Shown in pieces: positions 61,613 through 64,000 of a DNA stretch of 64,000 nt. How positions within the stretch are numbered: the stretch's first letter is position 1; each line of letters begins with the position of its first letter. Source of the DNA: JALZMG01 sp963739975 (GTDB lineage Bacteria > Actinomycetota > Acidimicrobiia > Acidimicrobiales > Ilumatobacteraceae); contig CAVUCK010000023.1 of assembly GCA_963739975.1 (NCBI GenBank), positions 1 to 64,000 on the forward strand, written 5' to 3'. Position numbers and translations under genes: made by a program. The notes under the pieces were generated by a model. It saw only the letters and a list, made by a program, of their open reading frames with translations, made no database searches and was not told the DNA's origin.

Positions 61613-64000
61613 TCACGGCTCCGTCCCCGTCAGCTGGTCGAGCGCGAGGAGCCGCCGCTGTGGCTCGGCCACCAGGAACGCGGCGCGCAGCTCGTCGTCG
61701 TCGATCAGCTCGGCCCGTTCGGCGACGTACTCGACGGCCAGCCGGGCGACGTGGCCGCTGCGCTCGTCGCCCGTGCGTCGCAGGATCGTGGCGACCGTCT
61801 CGACCATCGCTGCCGGGCGCATCGTCCCGGCCAACCCGTCGACGCCGAGGTGCTCGATCACCGGCGCGATCATGACGGCCGCCGCGTCGTCGGGCGCCAG
61901 CGCGGCACGAGCGACCGTCGCTTCTCGGGCGAACACGTCGAGCCGCAGGGCGGCGAGGTCTCGCTCGACGGCGCGCAACGTGGCGTCCGCCGCTTCGTCC
62001 TGGCCGGCGGCCACCTGGGCCAACCCGAGCACCAGCCTGGCCACGGCCGCCTCGCGCCCCGACTGGGCCGCCTCGGCGTGGCGCAGAGCATCAGTGCACC
62101 AACCCAGCGCGGCGTCGATCTCACCGCGGTCGATGGCGACCACCGCCTGCTGTGACCGGACTCCGGCGGCGAGCTGGTCGTTGCCGGCAGCGATCATCGC
62201 GTCGTAGGCGCTCTCCAGGGCGGGGGCGGCGGCGGTCAGGTCGCCGGCGGCGAGGTAGACCTCGCCGAGGGCGGCGAGCGGCGTCGCCGGCACCTCCGGG
62301 TCCTCGAGCTGGCGACCGGCGTCCAGCGACTCCTCGGCGCACCGACGCGCCGTGCCCAACTGGCCCTGGCGCACCGCGATGGACGCCAGGTTCCCGAGCG
62401 CTGCCGCCTCGCGGTAGAGGTTCCCGGATGCCCGGAAGATCGCCAGGCTCTCCTCGGTTGCCCGACGGGCCTCGGCCAGTCGTCCCAGGTGGAACCACAC
62501 CGTCGCCGCCTGGATCAGCACGGTCCCCACACCCTGCTGGTCGTCGATCCCGGTGAACACGGCCTGCGCCGCGGCCAGGTGCTCGAGCGCGTCGTCCCAC
62601 CGGTCGGTGTTGCCGTCGACGATCGCCAGGTAGCGCAGCGCTTCGGCCTCCACCGACGGGTGCCCGCTGGCTCGCGCGGTGCTGAGCGCGCCGTCGATGA
62701 CGGCCCGCGCGCCGGCGTGATCGGCCTGCCAGGTGAGCGCCTTGCCCCACATCAGCAGGGCATCGGCGCGGCGGTGCTCGAGCCCGGCCTGCTCGGCGAC
62801 CTCGGCGGCGGCGCGGGCGTCTCGCTCCTGATGGCTCCACTCGCTGTGCACGAACGCCCACTGGGCGCGGGCCAGCAGCAGCGTCACGCGGCGGGCCGCG
62901 TCGTCGAGTTGCTCGCCGAGGCGATCGAGCGCATCGAGGTCGGCGCGCTGGAGGCTCCGGGCGCCCGTCCAGTCGTGAACCGCCTGGCGCTCGACGAGCA
63001 GGTCGAAGCGCAGCACGTCGTCGTCGCCGACGAGCTCGAGACCACGGTCGAGCAGGCGGACGGCTTCGGCCGAGGCGTACATGCGGGCGGCACGAGCGGC
63101 GGCGCGCCGATACCAGGACGCGGCGTTCGCCGCCTCGCCGGCGAGGTCGAGGTGCTCGGCGATGCTCGCCGCCTGCTCGTCCACGCGATCGGCAGCCGCT
63201 TCGCGCAACCACTCGGCGGCGGTGCGGTGGTGAGCCCGCCGGTGGGCACGAAGGACGCCGTCGTACACCACATCGCGCAGCAGCGCGTGGCGGAACAGCC
63301 GCTCACGCGTCCCGGCGAACGTCGAGAGCTCGCGCTCGTCGATCAGCTCGCGCTGGCGCAGGTCGGTCAGGCGCGGCACCACCTGATCCGGCGGGTCGTC
63401 CCCGAGTCGGACGACCGCATCGTCCCAGAACACGCGCCCGATCACCGCCGCTCGCTGGAGCACCGTCCGCTGGGGCGCCGTCAGCGCGTCGACGCGAGCC
63501 TGGAGCACGCCGCGCAACGTCGGTGGCAGGGTGCCGAGACGGTCGACCTGATCGGCGGCGACGGTCCAGCGATCCGGCCCGCGCACCAGCACCCCGCGGG
63601 CGACGAGCCACGTGACGAGCTCCTCGAGGTAGTACGGGTTGCCCTCGGCGGCGGTGATCACGAGCTCGACCAGGGACTGGGGCACGTCGTCGGCTTTGGC
63701 CAGGAGCTGGTCGAGGAGGGCGCGGCTGCTGCGCCGGGACAGCGGCTCGAGCAGGAGGCGGGAGTGGTGGGCCAGGCCCTCGCCCCATCGCGGCCGTCGA
63801 TCGAGCAGATCGGGACGAGCCGTCGCGACGACGAGGATCGGGGCGTGTCGAAACGCCGCGTCGGCGACGTCGAGCGATTCGAGGGACAAGTCGTCGGCCC
63901 AATGCACGTCCTCCAGCAGGAGCACGACCGGCGCCTGGGCGCCGAGGCCGGAGAAGTAGGCCGCGAGGGTGCCGAGGGCCTGTTCGCGATGGGTACGAGG
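61613..64000 (-). CDS. ATPase-TPR protein, N-terminus beyond the window
   Basis: At least 795 residues; the frame is open to the window edge, so the true start is outside. Walker B (VLLLEDVHWADDLSLESLD) comes first, so Walker A lies off-window. GNPYYLEELVTWLVARG, an AAA sensor-like region and LRQRELIDERELSTFAGTRERLFRHALLRDVVYDG follow. The last ~550 residues are TPR-like helical repeats (GRLAEARRATEESLAIFR). No HTH at the C-terminus. Family members often carry an N-terminal class III cyclase domain or zinc ribbon; that cannot be checked here. Confidence 0.75.
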   Translation of the reverse strand, partial: PRTHREQALGTLAAYFSGLGAQAPVVLLLEDVHWADDLSLESLDVADAAFRHAPILVVATARPDLLDRRPRWGEGLAHHSRLLLEPLSRRSSRALLDQLLAKADDVPQSLVELVITAAEGNPYYLEELVTWLVARGVLVRGPDRWTVAADQVDRLGTLPPTLRGVLQARVDALTAPQRTVLQRAAVIGRVFWDDAVVRLGDDPPDQVVPRLTDLRQRELIDERELSTFAGTRERLFRHALLRDVVYDGVLRAHRRAHHRTAAEWLREAAADRVDEQAASIAEHLDLAGEAANAASWYRRAAARAARMYASAEAVRLLDRGLELVGDDDVLRFDLLVERQAVHDWTGARSLQRADLDALDRLGEQLDDAARRVTLLLARAQWAFVHSEWSHQERDARAAAEVAEQAGLEHRRADALLMWGKALTWQADHAGARAVIDGALSTARASGHPSVEAEALRYLAIVDGNTDRWDDALEHLAAAQAVFTGIDDQQGVGTVLIQAATVWFHLGRLAEARRATEESLAIFRASGNLYREAAALGNLASIAVRQGQLGTARRCAEESLDAGRQLEDPEVPATPLAALGEVYLAAGDLTAAAPALESAYDAMIAAGNDQLAAGVRSQQAVVAIDRGEIDAALGWCTDALRHAEAAQSGREAAVARLVLGLAQVAAGQDEAADATLRAVERDLAALRLDVFAREATVARAALAPDDAAAVMIAPVIEHLGVDGLAGTMRPAAMVETVATILRRTGDERSGHVARLAVEYVAERAELIDDDELRAAFLVAEPQRRLLALDQLTGTEP

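Overview
The window is about 70% GC, dense, and actinobacterial in character. The evidence is a DUF222/HNH protein, an F420-type LLM oxidoreductase, a fatty acyl-AMP ligase, IniA/IniC-type dynamin-like GTPases, CIRCE/HrcA control, GTG starts and several apparently leaderless genes. The core order comEA-comEC-holA-rpsT-lepA-hrcA-dnaJ-rsmE-hemW is the usual actinobacterial one, here opened by insertions. An Acidimicrobiia-like organism fits best, but no marker in the window fixes the genus. No prophage, insertion sequence or CRISPR array was seen.

1-16 kb is mixed accessory DNA. It opens with the 3' end of a tRNA-Val, followed by a remnant of an LPxTG-like surface protein cut exactly at the stop of a DUF222/HNH gene. 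Two more gene remnants (methyltransferase, lactonase-like) lie nearby. Intact genes include flavin enzymes, a zinc-ribbon class III nucleotide cyclase, a nucleotidyltransferase-like protein, a PIG-L deacetylase, an AzlCD exporter and an OsmC protein. An FAD reductase at 14824-16008 carries two compensating frameshifts.

16-35 kb holds the most unusual locus. It contains a large regulator with an N-terminal LuxR helix-turn-helix, a calcium-repeat protein with a catalytically dead NlpC/P60 domain, a coiled-coil protein, two membrane-anchored Hsp70-like ATPases without a substrate-binding domain, a second LuxR-type regulator with a defective Walker A, two small amphipathic proteins sharing one C-terminal motif, and paired dynamin-like GTPases resembling mycobacterial IniA and IniC. 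A promoter signature (CCCGAYG, 20-21 bp, TACGTT) precedes three units of this locus and the PIG-L gene at 11455. In three of the four cases it sits in a 44-46 bp imperfect inverted repeat. I read this as one regulon, probably a cell-envelope or membrane stress or remodelling system.

35-49 kb is housekeeping: hemW, rsmE, dnaJ, hrcA (with CIRCE over its start), an MFS transporter, lepA, rpsT, holA, a LuxR regulator, a comEC without its metallo-beta-lactamase domain, comEA and a thioredoxin-TPR protein. 49-64 kb has a phosphotransferase, a PAC2 protein, an AraC regulator, an LLM oxidoreductase, an HDAC-like hydrolase, a fatty acyl-AMP ligase, leuS, an EVE protein, a DUF480 protein, msrB and the 3' part of a large ATPase-TPR regulator.

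Several repeat families occupy the intergenic gaps: CTGGGCGCG/CGCGCCCAG palindromes, a 100 bp repeat bracketing rsmE-hemW, and a 42 bp triplet. Five apparent frameshifts in four genes may be assembly indels and should be checked against raw reads.
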